64,000 nt of DNA from Nocardioides pantholopis (GCF_003710085.1 NZ_CP033324.1:2365501-2429500); one strand, 5' to 3'. Positions 7,935 to 16,941 are shown, counted from the stretch's first letter. Made by a program: numbers and translations. Notes: generated from the sequence alone by a model not told the origin.

Positions 7935-9083
7935 GTGATCCAGTCATCGATCTACGCCGACGAGCACGAGGCGTTCCGCCAGTCCGTGCGCACCTTCCTG
8001 GACAAGGAGGTCGTGCCGCACTTCCCGGACTGGGAGGTCGCGGGCCGGGTCCCGCACGAGCTGTTCCGCAAGCTCGGCGACCTCGGCATGCTCGGTCTCC
8101 GGGTCCCGAGCGAGTACGGCGGGGGCGGGACCGACAGCTTCCTGTACTCCTCGGTGTGGTCGGAGGAGTGCGCACGCGCCGGCGTCTCCCTGGGCGGCGC
8201 CGCGACCCACATGAACCTCGTCATCCCCTACGTCGTCCGGCTCGGCACCGAGGAGCAGAAGCAACGCTGGCTGCCGGACATGGCCGCCGGGACGCGGATG
8301 GGCTCGATCGCGATGACCGAGCCGGGCACCGGCTCGGACCTGGCCGGCATCCGCACCCACGCCCGGCGCGAGGGCGAGCACTGGCGCCTGTCGGGCAGCA
8401 AGACCTTCATCACCGGGGGCATCAACGCCGACCTCGTCGTCGTCGTCGCCCGGACCAGCGAGCACGACAACCGCCGCATCGGGCTGTCGCTGTTCGTCGT
8501 CGACACGACCAGCGCCGGCTTCAGCCGGGGTCGCAACCTGGAGAAGATCGGCCTCCGCGCGACCGACACCGCGGAGCTCTTCTTCGACGACGTCATGGTC
8601 CCGGCCGACCACCTCCTCGGCGAGGAGGGGCAGGCCTTCCGCTACCTGGCCCACAACCTGGTCCAGGAGCGGCTCGGCATCGCCCTCGGCTCCCAGGTGT
8701 CGGCCGAGAAAGCGCTGCGGATCACGATCGGGTACGTCAAGGACCGCAAGGCGTTCGGCCAGCCGGTGTCCTCCTTCCAGAACACCAAGTTCGAGCTGGC
8801 CGGCTGTCACGTCGACCTGACTGCCGGACGGGCACTGCTCGACCAGGCCATGCGCGCCCACGAGGCCGGAGAGCTCACCGCCCCCGAGGCCTCGACCGTG
8901 AAGGTCTACTGCACCGAGATGCAGAACCGCGTCATCGACCGGTGCCTGCAGCTGCACGGCGGCTACGGATTCATGCGCGAGTTCGCGATCGCCCGGATGT
9001 ACACCGATGCCCGCATCTCCCGCATCTACGGTGGGACCAACGAGGTCCAGCGGGTCATCATCGCCAAGTCGCTGGGCCTCTGA
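7935..9083 (+). CDS. acyl-CoA dehydrogenase
   Basis: A 382-residue acyl-CoA dehydrogenase with all three domains. MTEPGTGSDLAGI marks the beta-domain, GSKTFITGG the FAD contact, and QLHGGYGFMREF with YGGTNEVQR the C-terminal domain. The YGGT form lacks the MCAD-type glutamate, so the base is probably in helix G as in isovaleryl-CoA dehydrogenase. It starts at GTG 7935 with GGAGG five bases upstream. It follows the crotonase gene by 30 bp and precedes a LysR gene, forming a four-gene rightward operon. Confidence 0.94.
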   Translation: MIQSSIYADEHEAFRQSVRTFLDKEVVPHFPDWEVAGRVPHELFRKLGDLGMLGLRVPSEYGGGGTDSFLYSSVWSEECARAGVSLGGAATHMNLVIPYVVRLGTEEQKQRWLPDMAAGTRMGSIAMTEPGTGSDLAGIRTHARREGEHWRLSGSKTFITGGINADLVVVVARTSEHDNRRIGLSLFVVDTTSAGFSRGRNLEKIGLRATDTAELFFDDVMVPADHLLGEEGQAFRYLAHNLVQERLGIALGSQVSAEKALRITIGYVKDRKAFGQPVSSFQNTKFELAGCHVDLTAGRALLDQAMRAHEAGELTAPEASTVKVYCTEMQNRVIDRCLQLHGGYGFMREFAIARMYTDARISRIYGGTNEVQRVIIAKSLGL

Positions 9084-9124
9084 GCCGGCCGACCCACGGC
9101 CCCCAGCCCGGGAGGGAGCACGTC

Positions 9125-10129
9125 ATGGAGCTGCAGCAGCTGCGCTACTTCCTCGCGGTGGCCGAGGCCGAGAGCATCAGCGGCGCCGGAACCGTGCTTG
9201 GCCTCAACCAGTCGACGATCTCGCAGTCGGTCCACTCCCTCGAGCGCGAGCTGGGCACTCCCCTGTTCCACCGCACCGCCCGCGGCATGACCCTCACCTC
9301 GGCAGGTCACACGCTGCTCGGCCCCACCCGCCGGATCCTGCGTGAGATCCGTCAGGCCGAGGCCGCCGTGTCGGCCGACCCTCGGCGCCGGCTGCCGCGC
9401 CTGGACCTCGCGGCCCTGGCGCCGGCCCTGAACGGGGGGTTCGGCGAGATCCTCGCATCGTTCCTCCGGGCGCATCCCGAGACGGTGGTGCACGTCCACG
9501 AGCTGGGCTCGGAGCAGGAGGCAGCCGAGGTCCTGGCCGCCGGCACCGCCGAGGTGGTCGCCACCCGCCTCCCGCTCGACATCGGCCGGGCCGGGGACCA
9601 GCTCGCCACCCTGCCGCTCGGCTCCTACGACGTGTTCGTCGCCTATCCGCCGGCCGACCGGTCCCTCTCGGACCCGCCGATCGTCCCGGTCTCGCACCGG
9701 TCCACCACGCTGTCCGACCTGCACGACGTGCCCCTCGTCCTGATGCCGCCGCGGCCGATCCTGTCGGCCGGGATGGAGGCGATGATCGACGAGAACGAGC
9801 CGCACCTGCGCCGTCGGGCGGTCGTCGGGCAACGCGAGACGCGGATGGCGTGGATGCTGGAGGGCATCGCCGCGACCCTGCTGGGGTCGCGGCCGGCGTC
9901 GTCCGCCGAACGTCAGGGAGCCCGCCTGGTGCCGCTCAGCGGCGCCTCCGGGTTCACGGTCGGTCTGGCCTGGGATCCGCAGACGGTGTCGCCGGTCGGT
10001 CGCCAGTTCGTGGCGGAGGCGTCCGGGGCGGCAGCGCGATCCGCAGGAGCGCGCTGGCGGCCGGGGACAGCGGCCCCGGCCGGTGCGCCAGTCCGACCCG
10101 GCGAGACAACGGCGGCTCCAGCGACCTGA
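9125..10129 (+). CDS. LysR family transcriptional regulator
   Basis: A 334-residue LysR regulator. The winged HTH occupies residues 1-60 (QLRYFLAVAEAESISGAG, then SQSVHSLERELGTPLFHR) and the effector domain follows. The last 35 residues are Ala/Arg/Pro-rich and unlike the family; this tail is antisense to the 3' end of the next gene and may simply reflect a lost stop codon. The start ATG 9125 has GGGAGG upstream. Being last in the LLM-hydratase-dehydrogenase operon, it probably responds to a CoA intermediate or the substrate of the island. Confidence 0.93.
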   Translation: MELQQLRYFLAVAEAESISGAGTVLGLNQSTISQSVHSLERELGTPLFHRTARGMTLTSAGHTLLGPTRRILREIRQAEAAVSADPRRRLPRLDLAALAPALNGGFGEILASFLRAHPETVVHVHELGSEQEAAEVLAAGTAEVVATRLPLDIGRAGDQLATLPLGSYDVFVAYPPADRSLSDPPIVPVSHRSTTLSDLHDVPLVLMPPRPILSAGMEAMIDENEPHLRRRAVVGQRETRMAWMLEGIAATLLGSRPASSAERQGARLVPLSGASGFTVGLAWDPQTVSPVGRQFVAEASGAAARSAGARWRPGTAAPAGAPVRPGETTAAPAT

Positions 10130-10886
10130 GCACCGCGCCGGGCAGGAGCCGCTCGGCCACGGCACGCGGCACGAAGGTCACCACCACGTCCTGCTGCACC
10201 AGGTCCCACAGCAGCTGCCGCTGAGCGCACCGGAGCTGCGGACGACCGATCAGCGCGGCCATGGTCCGCTCGCTCTCGGTCGACACGCCGTGCTCGCGCG
10301 CCATCACCCCCGTCGGTAGGTCGGCGACCTGGCTCCGCGGCAACGGGTCCGGGAGCCCGGCCCCCGTCAGCGGGCCGGCCGCGAGCACGAGCTCCTCCTC
10401 GCCGATCTCCACGGTCTCGAGCGAGGCCTCGTGCACCGGGAGCTCGACCAGGCCGACCTCCGAGATCCCGTCGCGCAGCTCCGCGAGGACACCCCCCACG
10501 CTGCCCGGCTCCGAGACGTGAACCTGGAGGTCCGGGTGCTCCTCGAGGAGGGTGCGGACCCAGCTGGCCAGCGGATGCACCGCCAACGTCGACACGGCCG
10601 CGACACTCAGCCGGCCGGCATCGACCCGGGTCACCCGCTCGATCCGCTCGCGGGCGCCCTCGACCTCCGCAAGCACCGTTCGCGCCCGGCCCTCCAGCTC
10701 CCGGCCGGCGTCGGTGAGCACCAGCTGCCGTCCGGCGCGCTCGAAGAGGCCGACCCCGAGGCGCAGCTCCAGGGTCCGCAGCGACTGCGAGACCGACGGC
10801 TGCGCCACGAAGAGCGCCTCGGCCGCCCGCGTCACGCCACCATGGTCGATGACCGCGAGGAAGTAGCGCAGCAGCCGGAGGTCCAC
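9954..10886 (-). CDS. LysR family transcriptional regulator, convergent
   Basis: A 310-residue LysR regulator starting at GTG 10886 (MDLRLLRYFLAV after initiation). The HTH segment is FVAQPSVSQSLRTLELRLG, and the effector domain ends in a Pro/Arg-rich tail. Its 3' end overlaps that of the other LysR gene by 176 bases on the opposite strand. It is transcribed divergently from the metallo-hydrolase operon, the usual arrangement for a LysR gene and its target, and the intergenic region holds a GATCCC-N7-GGGATC palindrome. Control of the 11.0-18.2 kb operon is therefore inferred. Confidence 0.92.
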   Translation of the reverse strand: MDLRLLRYFLAVIDHGGVTRAAEALFVAQPSVSQSLRTLELRLGVGLFERAGRQLVLTDAGRELEGRARTVLAEVEGARERIERVTRVDAGRLSVAAVSTLAVHPLASWVRTLLEEHPDLQVHVSEPGSVGGVLAELRDGISEVGLVELPVHEASLETVEIGEEELVLAAGPLTGAGLPDPLPRSQVADLPTGVMAREHGVSTESERTMAALIGRPQLRCAQRQLLWDLVQQDVVVTFVPRAVAERLLPGAVLRSLEPPLSRRVGLAHRPGPLSPAASALLRIALPPRTPPPRTGDRPATPSADPRPDRP

Positions 10887-10945
10887 GCCGCGCACGGTAG
10901 TCGACGCCGCCGGCCGGCATCGGAGGTCGACCCATAGGCAGCGTC

Positions 10946-10964
10946 GATCCCCGCTGCCGGGATC
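10946..10964 (+). promoter_or_regulatory. LysR-type operator candidate (GATCCC-N7-GGGATC)
   Basis: A perfect 6-bp inverted repeat with 7-bp spacer lies between the divergent LysR gene (start 10886) and the metallo-hydrolase (start 11008). It contains ATC-N11-GAT, compatible with the T-N11-A rule for LysR sites. Position and symmetry are seen; regulator assignment is inference. Confidence 0.45.
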
Positions 10965-11007
10965 AGGTCTTTGTCGGCGACGGGTGAGGGCCGACACAGT
11001 TCCGCAC

Positions 11008-12072
11008 GTGAGCGTCGTACCCAGCAGCGCGGCCCAGGCGACGGCCTGGCGCACCCGCACCCTGCCCGCACCCGAGGAGGTCCGCCCCGGGCTGTGGGCC
11101 CTCGCGGTCCCGGTGCCCACGCCGATCGTCTACACGCTCTGCTATGTGCTCGTGGCCGATCACGGCCTGCTGGTCATCGACCCCGGCTGGCCCGACGACG
11201 CGTCCCGGGACGGGCTGGTCGCGGGTCTGCGTGCGCTCGGCGCCACGCCTGCGGACGTCACCGACGTCGTGGTCACCCACCTGCACCCCGATCACGCCGG
11301 CCTCGCCGGCTGGCTTCTCGACCGCGCACCGGACGCCAGCCTGGCCATGCACCCCGAAGACCTGGACCGGCTGCTCCCCCAGGGCCAGCAGCGTCGCACG
11401 GAGACCGACCGGGTCTGGTCGGCGTACATGGCCACGGTCGGCGCGCCGGAGGCGCTGGCGATCGGGACCCGCGCCCTCGTGATGCCACCGCTGACCGCGG
11501 CGCAGGCCGACCGGGCCCGGGCCCTCGGCGACGGCGAGCACCTCCGCCACGGGGACTGGGACCTGGAAACGGTGTGGACCCCCGGCCACACCCGCGGCAG
11601 CCTGGTGCTGCTGGAGCGCCGGCACCGGCTGCTCATCTCCGGCGACCACATCCTGCCCACGGTGACCCCCGCGGTCAGCCAGCAGGCCGACGCCGAGCAC
11701 GACATCCTCGGCGACTTCCTGCGCTCCCTGCTCCGGGTGCGGGACCTCCCGGCGGACGAGGTGCTGCCGGGGCACCAGTACCGCTTCCGAGGCCTCGCCG
11801 ACCGGGTCGACGCGATGGTCGACCACCATCGGCGCCGGCTGACCGAGCTCGAGTCCGCCGTCGCGGGCCAGCCGGGTGCCTCCTGCTACGACCTGACCCA
11901 GCAGCTGCGCTGGAGCACCTCCGACTTCGGCGCGCTCTCGCGCCGCGACCGGGCGATGGCGGCCCGGGAGACCCTCGCCCACCTGACCCACCTGCGCCTC
12001 GCCGGCCGGGTCACCGCCCACGACACCGCCCCGGCCACCTCGTGGTTCGGCGGCGGAGAGGACCTGCCATGA
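11008..12072 (+). CDS. metallo-beta-lactamase fold hydrolase
   Basis: An MBL-fold hydrolase of 354 residues from GTG 11008 (an upstream GTG at 10984 would add eight). The dinuclear metal motif HLHPDH is at residues 91-96, the further ligand His occurs in WTPGHTRGS, and GDHILPTVTP carries the bridging Asp. A C-terminal winged-helix-like tail follows from about residue 260, as in MBL proteins of the LACTB2/thioesterase-like group. It may hydrolyse a thioester, lactone or ester intermediate. It opens a rightward operon of at least seven overlapping genes. Confidence 0.88.
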   Translation: MSVVPSSAAQATAWRTRTLPAPEEVRPGLWALAVPVPTPIVYTLCYVLVADHGLLVIDPGWPDDASRDGLVAGLRALGATPADVTDVVVTHLHPDHAGLAGWLLDRAPDASLAMHPEDLDRLLPQGQQRRTETDRVWSAYMATVGAPEALAIGTRALVMPPLTAAQADRARALGDGEHLRHGDWDLETVWTPGHTRGSLVLLERRHRLLISGDHILPTVTPAVSQQADAEHDILGDFLRSLLRVRDLPADEVLPGHQYRFRGLADRVDAMVDHHRRRLTELESAVAGQPGASCYDLTQQLRWSTSDFGALSRRDRAMAARETLAHLTHLRLAGRVTAHDTAPATSWFGGGEDLP

Positions 12073-12968
12073 GCATCACCGTCAGCCCGGACGGCACCTG
12101 TGCCGGACGCGTCGCCGTCGTCACCGGAGCCGGGCGCGGTCTCGGCGCCGCGTACGCGCGCCGGCTCGCCGCGGCCGGAGCGGCCGTCGTCGTCAACGAC
12201 CTCGGCGTGGGCCTGGACGGCGAGACGGACGGGACGACGCCCGCCGAGGAGGTCGCGGCCGAGATCAACGCCGCCGGCGGCCGCGCCGTCGCCAGCGGCC
12301 ACGATGTCTCCTCCTGGAAGGAGGCCGGGCAGCTGATCGGGCTCGCCGTCGACACCTTCGGCGGCCTCGACGTCCTGGTCAACAACGCCGGCGTGCTGCG
12401 CGACCGGACCATCACCCGGATGACGGAGGCCGAGTGGGACTCGGTCATCCAGGTGCACCTGAAGGGCAGCTTCGCGACGACCCACCACGCGGCGAACCAC
12501 TGGCGCGAGCGGTACGCCGCGGAGCCGGAGCGGGCCGGTCGGCTGATCAACACGACCTCCGTCTCCGGCCTGTTCGGCAACGTCGGTCAGGCCAACTACG
12601 CCGCGGCCAAGGCCGGGATCGCCGCGATGACGATCGTCGCCTCCCTGGAGCTGGCGCGGTACGGCGTGACGGCGAACTGCGTCTCGCCCGGTGCGGCCAC
12701 CCGGATGACGGCGACCCTCGCCGGCCGCGACCCCGACGACCCAACCCGCTCCCCCGAGTTCCCGGCTGCGGTCGTCGAGTGGCTCGCCTCCGACCGCGCA
12801 CGGGACGTGACCGGCCGGGTCTTCCTGACGTCGGGCAAGCGGGTCTCGGTCGCGAACGGCTGGGAGCACGGCGCTCCGGCGACCCCGAGCACCGACCCCG
12901 GCGAGCTGGACGCCACCCTGCGGGACCTGTTGGCAGGCGCCCGCCCGAACGCCGACATGCGGGGCTGA
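12069..12968 (+). CDS. SDR family oxidoreductase (Hsd4/17beta-HSD4-like)
   Basis: A 299-residue SDR with TGAGRGLG at 19-26, the long insert after NDLGVGLDGE, NNAGVLRDRTI, and the catalytic triad Ser164, Tyr177, Lys181. This layout is that of the 3-hydroxyacyl-CoA dehydrogenase domain of peroxisomal multifunctional enzyme 2 and actinobacterial Hsd4A/Hsd4B. It thus probably oxidises a 3-hydroxyacyl-CoA made by the adjacent MaoC hydratase. ATG 12069 overlaps the previous stop (ATGA) and the MaoC gene starts one base after its own stop. It is the island's second such SDR. Confidence 0.9.
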   Translation: MSITVSPDGTCAGRVAVVTGAGRGLGAAYARRLAAAGAAVVVNDLGVGLDGETDGTTPAEEVAAEINAAGGRAVASGHDVSSWKEAGQLIGLAVDTFGGLDVLVNNAGVLRDRTITRMTEAEWDSVIQVHLKGSFATTHHAANHWRERYAAEPERAGRLINTTSVSGLFGNVGQANYAAAKAGIAAMTIVASLELARYGVTANCVSPGAATRMTATLAGRDPDDPTRSPEFPAAVVEWLASDRARDVTGRVFLTSGKRVSVANGWEHGAPATPSTDPGELDATLRDLLAGARPNADMRG

Positions 12969-12969
12969 G

Positions 12970-13827
12970 ATGCTCGATCGCACCAGCGTCGGCGCCGTCT
13001 CCGCTCCGGTCGCCCGCACCTGGACCGCCGACGACGCACTCCTCTACGCCCTCGCCCTCGGCGCCGGGCCGGACCAGCTGGACCTCGTGACCGAGAACTC
13101 CCAGGGAGTCGAGCAGCGCCTCCTGCCGACGTACGCCGCCCTGCTCGCGGGGGGCACCAAGCCGCTGCGGGACCGACTCGGCGACTGGCCGCCGCAGGCC
13201 ACCGTGCACGGCGCCCAGCGGGTCCGCCTCCCCGCCCCGCTCCCGGTCGCGGGCGAGGTGGAGGTCGTCTCGACGGTGACCCGGATCGCCGACAAGGGCT
13301 CCGGCGCGCTGCTGGAGGTCGAGGCCACCGGCCGCGACCCGAAGGACGGGTCCGCGGTGTTCACCGCCGTGACGACCCTCTTCCTGCGCGGCCAGGGCTG
13401 GGGGGAGCCCGAGAGCGGCTCCGACCCCGACCCGGTCCCCGACCGGGCCCCGGACCTCGAAGTCGAGGCCGGCACCACCGAGAGCCAGGCGCTGCTCTAC
13501 CGACTGTGCGGAGACCGCAACCCGCTGCACAGCGACCCGGTCTTCGCCCGACGCGCGGGCTTCGAGCAGCCGATCCTGCACGGCCTGTGCACCTGGGGCC
13601 TCACCGCGCGCGCCCTCCTCGGGGAGCTCGCGCGGCTCGGCGAGCCGGACCCGCTCGGCCGGGTCGCGGCGTACGCCGGCCGGTTCCGCGCCCCCGTGAC
13701 GCCCGGCGAGACCCTCACGATCCGCGCCTGGCACACCGGGCCCGGCACCTGGGCCCACACCACCTCGGTCGGCGACCGCACGGTCGTGGACCGCGGCGAG
13801 CTCACCCTGCACCCGGAGGCCCTATGA
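12970..13827 (+). CDS. MaoC family double-hotdog enoyl-CoA hydratase
   Basis: A 285-residue two-hotdog MaoC hydratase. The hydratase-2 catalytic motif is in the C-terminal half: YRLCGDRNPLHSDPVFA with Asp and His, followed by PILHGLCTWG. The N-terminal hotdog lacks it, as in actinobacterial ChsH/HsdH-type and HSD17B4 hydratase domains. It hydrates a 2-enoyl-CoA to (R)-3-hydroxyacyl-CoA, matching the neighbouring 17beta-HSD4-like SDR. A paralogue with the same organisation lies at 22471-23331. The gene is translationally coupled to both neighbours. Confidence 0.92.
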   Translation: MLDRTSVGAVSAPVARTWTADDALLYALALGAGPDQLDLVTENSQGVEQRLLPTYAALLAGGTKPLRDRLGDWPPQATVHGAQRVRLPAPLPVAGEVEVVSTVTRIADKGSGALLEVEATGRDPKDGSAVFTAVTTLFLRGQGWGEPESGSDPDPVPDRAPDLEVEAGTTESQALLYRLCGDRNPLHSDPVFARRAGFEQPILHGLCTWGLTARALLGELARLGEPDPLGRVAAYAGRFRAPVTPGETLTIRAWHTGPGTWAHTTSVGDRTVVDRGELTLHPEAL

Positions 13828-14258
13828 CGACCACTGCGACGGCCACCGAGCCCTACCCCGTCCCCCGGCCGACCCCAGAGACCCGGCCCTACTGGGACGC
13901 GACAGCGCGTCACGAGCTCGTGCACCACCGCTGTGCCTCCTGCGGGTCCGGCACCCAGCACCCCCGCGCGATCTGCGGGTGCGGGTCCACCGCGCTCAGC
14001 TGGGCGCTGTGCTCGGGGCGCGGCCGCCTGCACTCCTACGTCATCGTGCACCGCCCGGAGCCGGTCTTCGCCGCGGAGGCGCCCTTCGTGCTGGCCGTGG
14101 TCGAGCTCGACGAGGGCGTGCGGATGACGACCCGGATCGTCGAGGTGGACCCGGTGCCCGAGGCCCTGCGCCTGGACATGCCGGTCGAGCTGCGCTGGCT
14201 GGAGCGCGGGTCGGTCAGCCTCCCGGTGTTCGCCCCGAGCCCGGAGCCGGCCGCATGA
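13824..14258 (+). CDS. Zn-ribbon/OB-fold protein (DUF35 family)
   Basis: A 144-residue DUF35-type protein with a rubredoxin-like zinc ribbon (Cys37, Cys40, Cys51, Cys53) followed by an OB-fold. DUF35 proteins pair with thiolase-superfamily enzymes and act as acyl-CoA binding or scaffold subunits, as in ChsH2-Ltp2 of sterol side-chain degradation. It overlaps the MaoC stop and the next thiolase-like start by four bases each, which strongly suggests a stoichiometric complex with the thiolase-like protein. Confidence 0.9.
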   Translation: MTTTATATEPYPVPRPTPETRPYWDATARHELVHHRCASCGSGTQHPRAICGCGSTALSWALCSGRGRLHSYVIVHRPEPVFAAEAPFVLAVVELDEGVRMTTRIVEVDPVPEALRLDMPVELRWLERGSVSLPVFAPSPEPAA

Positions 14259-15382
14259 GCGCCCTGATCGTCGGGGCGGCGGAGACCGACGCGCTCGGCC
14301 GCAACCCCGACCAGTCCGTGCTGGGACTGAACGTCGAGGGCGGCCTGCGTGCCCTGGCGGACGCCGGGCTCGAGCCCGGTCAGATCGACGGCGTCGCCGG
14401 CGCGTACTCCCCGCACGGGGTCGCCCACGCGCTCGGCATCACCCCGCGCTGGGTGGACACCACCAACGTCGGTGGCTGCTCCTTCCTCATGCACGTCCGC
14501 CATGCCGCCGCCGCCATCGCCGCGGGCCACGCGACCCGGGTGCTGATCACCCACGGCGAGTCGGGGCGGTCCCGGATCGGGACGGTGCCGCGGCCCCGCG
14601 ACCCGCAGTCGTGGACCGGCCAGTTCGAGGAGCCGTACGGCGCGAAGCCGCCGTACACCCGGTTCACCCTGCCCGCGATGCGCTACCTCCACGACCACGG
14701 GCTGGACGAGGTCGCCCTCGCCGAGGTGGTCGTCGCGCAGCGACGCTGGTCCGCCCGGGTCCCGCGGGCCGGCCGACGCGACCTGCTGAGCGTCGAGGAG
14801 GTGCTGGCGGCACCCAGCCTCGCCTGGCCGTTCCGGGTCCCGATGGTGTGCATGCTGACCGACGGCGGCGGCGGGCTGGTGGTCACCTCGGCCGAGCACG
14901 CCCCCGCCGCGCAGCGCGCCCGCGCCGTCCACGTCCTCGGCACCGGCGAGGGCGCCGACCCGCTGCTCGTCGCGCAGGTGCCTGACCCGGCCGGCTCCTC
15001 GGCCGCGCGGCGGGCGGCCGACGACGCGTTCGCCGAGTCCGGGCTGACGCGCGCCGAGGTCGACCACGTGATGGTCTACGACGCATTCGCCCACCTGCCG
15101 CTGATCGGGCTGGAGAACCTCGGCCTCGCACCGCCCGGCAAGGCCGCGGAGCTAGTCGGGGCGGGCGAGACCTCGCCGGGCGGCTCGCTGCCGCTCAACA
15201 CCAACGGCGGCGGGCTCGCCTACACCCACACCGGCATGTACGGCATGTTCGCGATCCAGGAGGCGGTGCGCCAGCTGCGCCACGAGGCGCCCGCCCAGGT
15301 GCCCGGCGCCCGCACCAGCGCCGTACTCGGCTTCGGCGGGATGTTCACCGCCGCCGCCGTCCTCCTGCTCGGACGGGACTGA
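14255..15382 (+). CDS. SCPx/Ltp2-like thiolase-superfamily protein
   Basis: A 375-residue lipid-transfer (SCPx-type) thiolase. A Cys occurs at residue 75 (NVGGCSFLMH), but the GHP-type histidine region reads NTNGGGLAYTHTGMYG and another conserved block is VMVYDAFAHLP. In the aldolase Ltp2 the analogous region uses tyrosines for retro-aldol cleavage, so this could be either a 3-ketoacyl thiolase or a retro-aldolase acting on a 3-hydroxyacyl-CoA. The DUF35 gene directly upstream (ATGA overlap) and MaoC before it favour the Ltp2/ChsH2-like assignment. Confidence 0.88.
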   Translation: MSALIVGAAETDALGRNPDQSVLGLNVEGGLRALADAGLEPGQIDGVAGAYSPHGVAHALGITPRWVDTTNVGGCSFLMHVRHAAAAIAAGHATRVLITHGESGRSRIGTVPRPRDPQSWTGQFEEPYGAKPPYTRFTLPAMRYLHDHGLDEVALAEVVVAQRRWSARVPRAGRRDLLSVEEVLAAPSLAWPFRVPMVCMLTDGGGGLVVTSAEHAPAAQRARAVHVLGTGEGADPLLVAQVPDPAGSSAARRAADDAFAESGLTRAEVDHVMVYDAFAHLPLIGLENLGLAPPGKAAELVGAGETSPGGSLPLNTNGGGLAYTHTGMYGMFAIQEAVRQLRHEAPAQVPGARTSAVLGFGGMFTAAAVLLLGRD

Positions 15383-15405
15383 CCATCACAACGAGAGGCT
15401 CCACC

Positions 15406-16941
15406 GTGCGCAACTTCTTCGGCTACGCCGAGCAGGACCCCGACCGGGTCGCCGTCGTCCACACCGACGGTCAGAGCATCAGCTACGGCGAGATGCGCGA
15501 CGACGCCAACCGGGTCAGCAACTTCCTCTGGTCGCGTGGCCTGAAGCCCGAGCAGACCGTCGCGACCCTGCTGCCGAACTCCTACCAGCTGATGGCGGTC
15601 GTCCGCGGCGCCACCCAGATCCCGCTGTACCTCACCCCGGTCAACTGGCATCTCACCGCGGCCGAGATCTCCTACGTGCTGACCGACTCCGGCGCCCGCG
15701 TCCTGTTCACCGCCGAGCCGTTCATGGAGCTGGCCAGGACCGCGGTCGCCGAGGCGGGCCTTCCCCCGGAGACGGTCGTCGCGGTGGACGTCGTACCTCC
15801 CGGAGCCGGCTCCCGGCTGAGCGGCCCGGTGCGTGCGGCCGCCGCCACCACACCGCCGAACCAGGGCGCCGGCAACCGGATGCTCTACACCTCCGGAACC
15901 ACCGGACGTCCGAAGGCGGTGCGGCGCCCGCTGCGCGGCATCAGCCCAGTCGAGGCCGCCGGCTCGGCGCTGGCCCGGGCCGAGCGGTACGGCGCGGACC
16001 ACGAGGACGGCGTGTTCCTCGGCGTCGCCCCGATGTACCACGCCTCGCCGCTCGCGTACGCCGACCAGGCGCTCGACGTGGGCCACCGGGTGGTGCTGCT
16101 CGAGCGCTGGACCCGGGACGGCGCCCTGGCGGCGATCGCCGAGCACGGCGTGACCTGGCTCTACCTGGTGCCGCTCATGATGCAGGAGCTGCTGACTCTC
16201 CCCGAGGCCGAGCGGGACGCCGCACGGGTCCGCTCCCTGCGCTCGATCGTGCACACCGCGGCGCCGTGCCCGCCGCACGTGAAGCGGGCGATGATCGACT
16301 GGCTGGGCCCGATCCTGGTCGAGGTGTACGGCGGCACCGAGGGCAGCGCCACCGTGATCACCTCCCCGGAGTGGCTGACCCACGTCGGCAGCGTCGGCAG
16401 GCCGCTGCCCCACGTCAGCGTGCGGATCCTGGACGAGGCCCGCAACGAGGTGCCGACCGGGCAGGTCGGGACCGTGTACTTCAGGAACGACGAGCTCGCG
16501 TTCGTCTACCTGGGCGACCCCGAGAAGACTGCGGCCTCGCGCCTCGACGGGCACGTCACGCTCGGCGACCTCGGCCGGTTCGACGAGGACGGCTACCTCT
16601 ACCTCTCCGACCGGGCCGCCGACCTGATCATCAGCGGCGGGGTGAACATCTACCCCGCCGAGGTCGAGCACGCCCTGGTCGAGCTGCCGGGGGTGAGCGA
16701 CGCCTGCGTCGTCGGCCGCCCGGACGACCGGTGGGGCGAGAGCGTCCACGCCGTCGTCGTACTCGACCGCCCCGGCACCGCCGAGGACCTGGCCGCGTCG
16801 CTCACGGCCGAGCTGCGCGTCAAGATCGCGGGCTACAAGATCCCGCGGAGCTGGGACTTCGTCGACGCGCTGCCCCGCTCCGCGGCGGGCAAGCTACTGC
16901 GGCGCGAGGTGCGGAAGGGCGCGGCGGCGCCGCGGGCGTGA
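15406..16941 (+). CDS. acyl-CoA synthetase (AMP-dependent ligase)
   Basis: A 511-residue ANL-superfamily ligase starting at GTG 15406 with GAGAGG upstream. The P-loop YTSGTTGRPKAV is near residue 165, the YGGTEGS motif near 308, LGDLGRFDEDGYLY near 385, and the C-terminal catalytic lysine is Lys496 in SAAGKLLRR. It activates a carboxylate with ATP and CoA, the entry step to the CoA pathway. Its place after the thiolase-like gene suggests activation of the substrate acid or of a residual acid from the aldolytic step. Confidence 0.93.
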   Translation: MRNFFGYAEQDPDRVAVVHTDGQSISYGEMRDDANRVSNFLWSRGLKPEQTVATLLPNSYQLMAVVRGATQIPLYLTPVNWHLTAAEISYVLTDSGARVLFTAEPFMELARTAVAEAGLPPETVVAVDVVPPGAGSRLSGPVRAAAATTPPNQGAGNRMLYTSGTTGRPKAVRRPLRGISPVEAAGSALARAERYGADHEDGVFLGVAPMYHASPLAYADQALDVGHRVVLLERWTRDGALAAIAEHGVTWLYLVPLMMQELLTLPEAERDAARVRSLRSIVHTAAPCPPHVKRAMIDWLGPILVEVYGGTEGSATVITSPEWLTHVGSVGRPLPHVSVRILDEARNEVPTGQVGTVYFRNDELAFVYLGDPEKTAASRLDGHVTLGDLGRFDEDGYLYLSDRAADLIISGGVNIYPAEVEHALVELPGVSDACVVGRPDDRWGESVHAVVVLDRPGTAEDLAASLTAELRVKIAGYKIPRSWDFVDALPRSAAGKLLRREVRKGAAAPRA

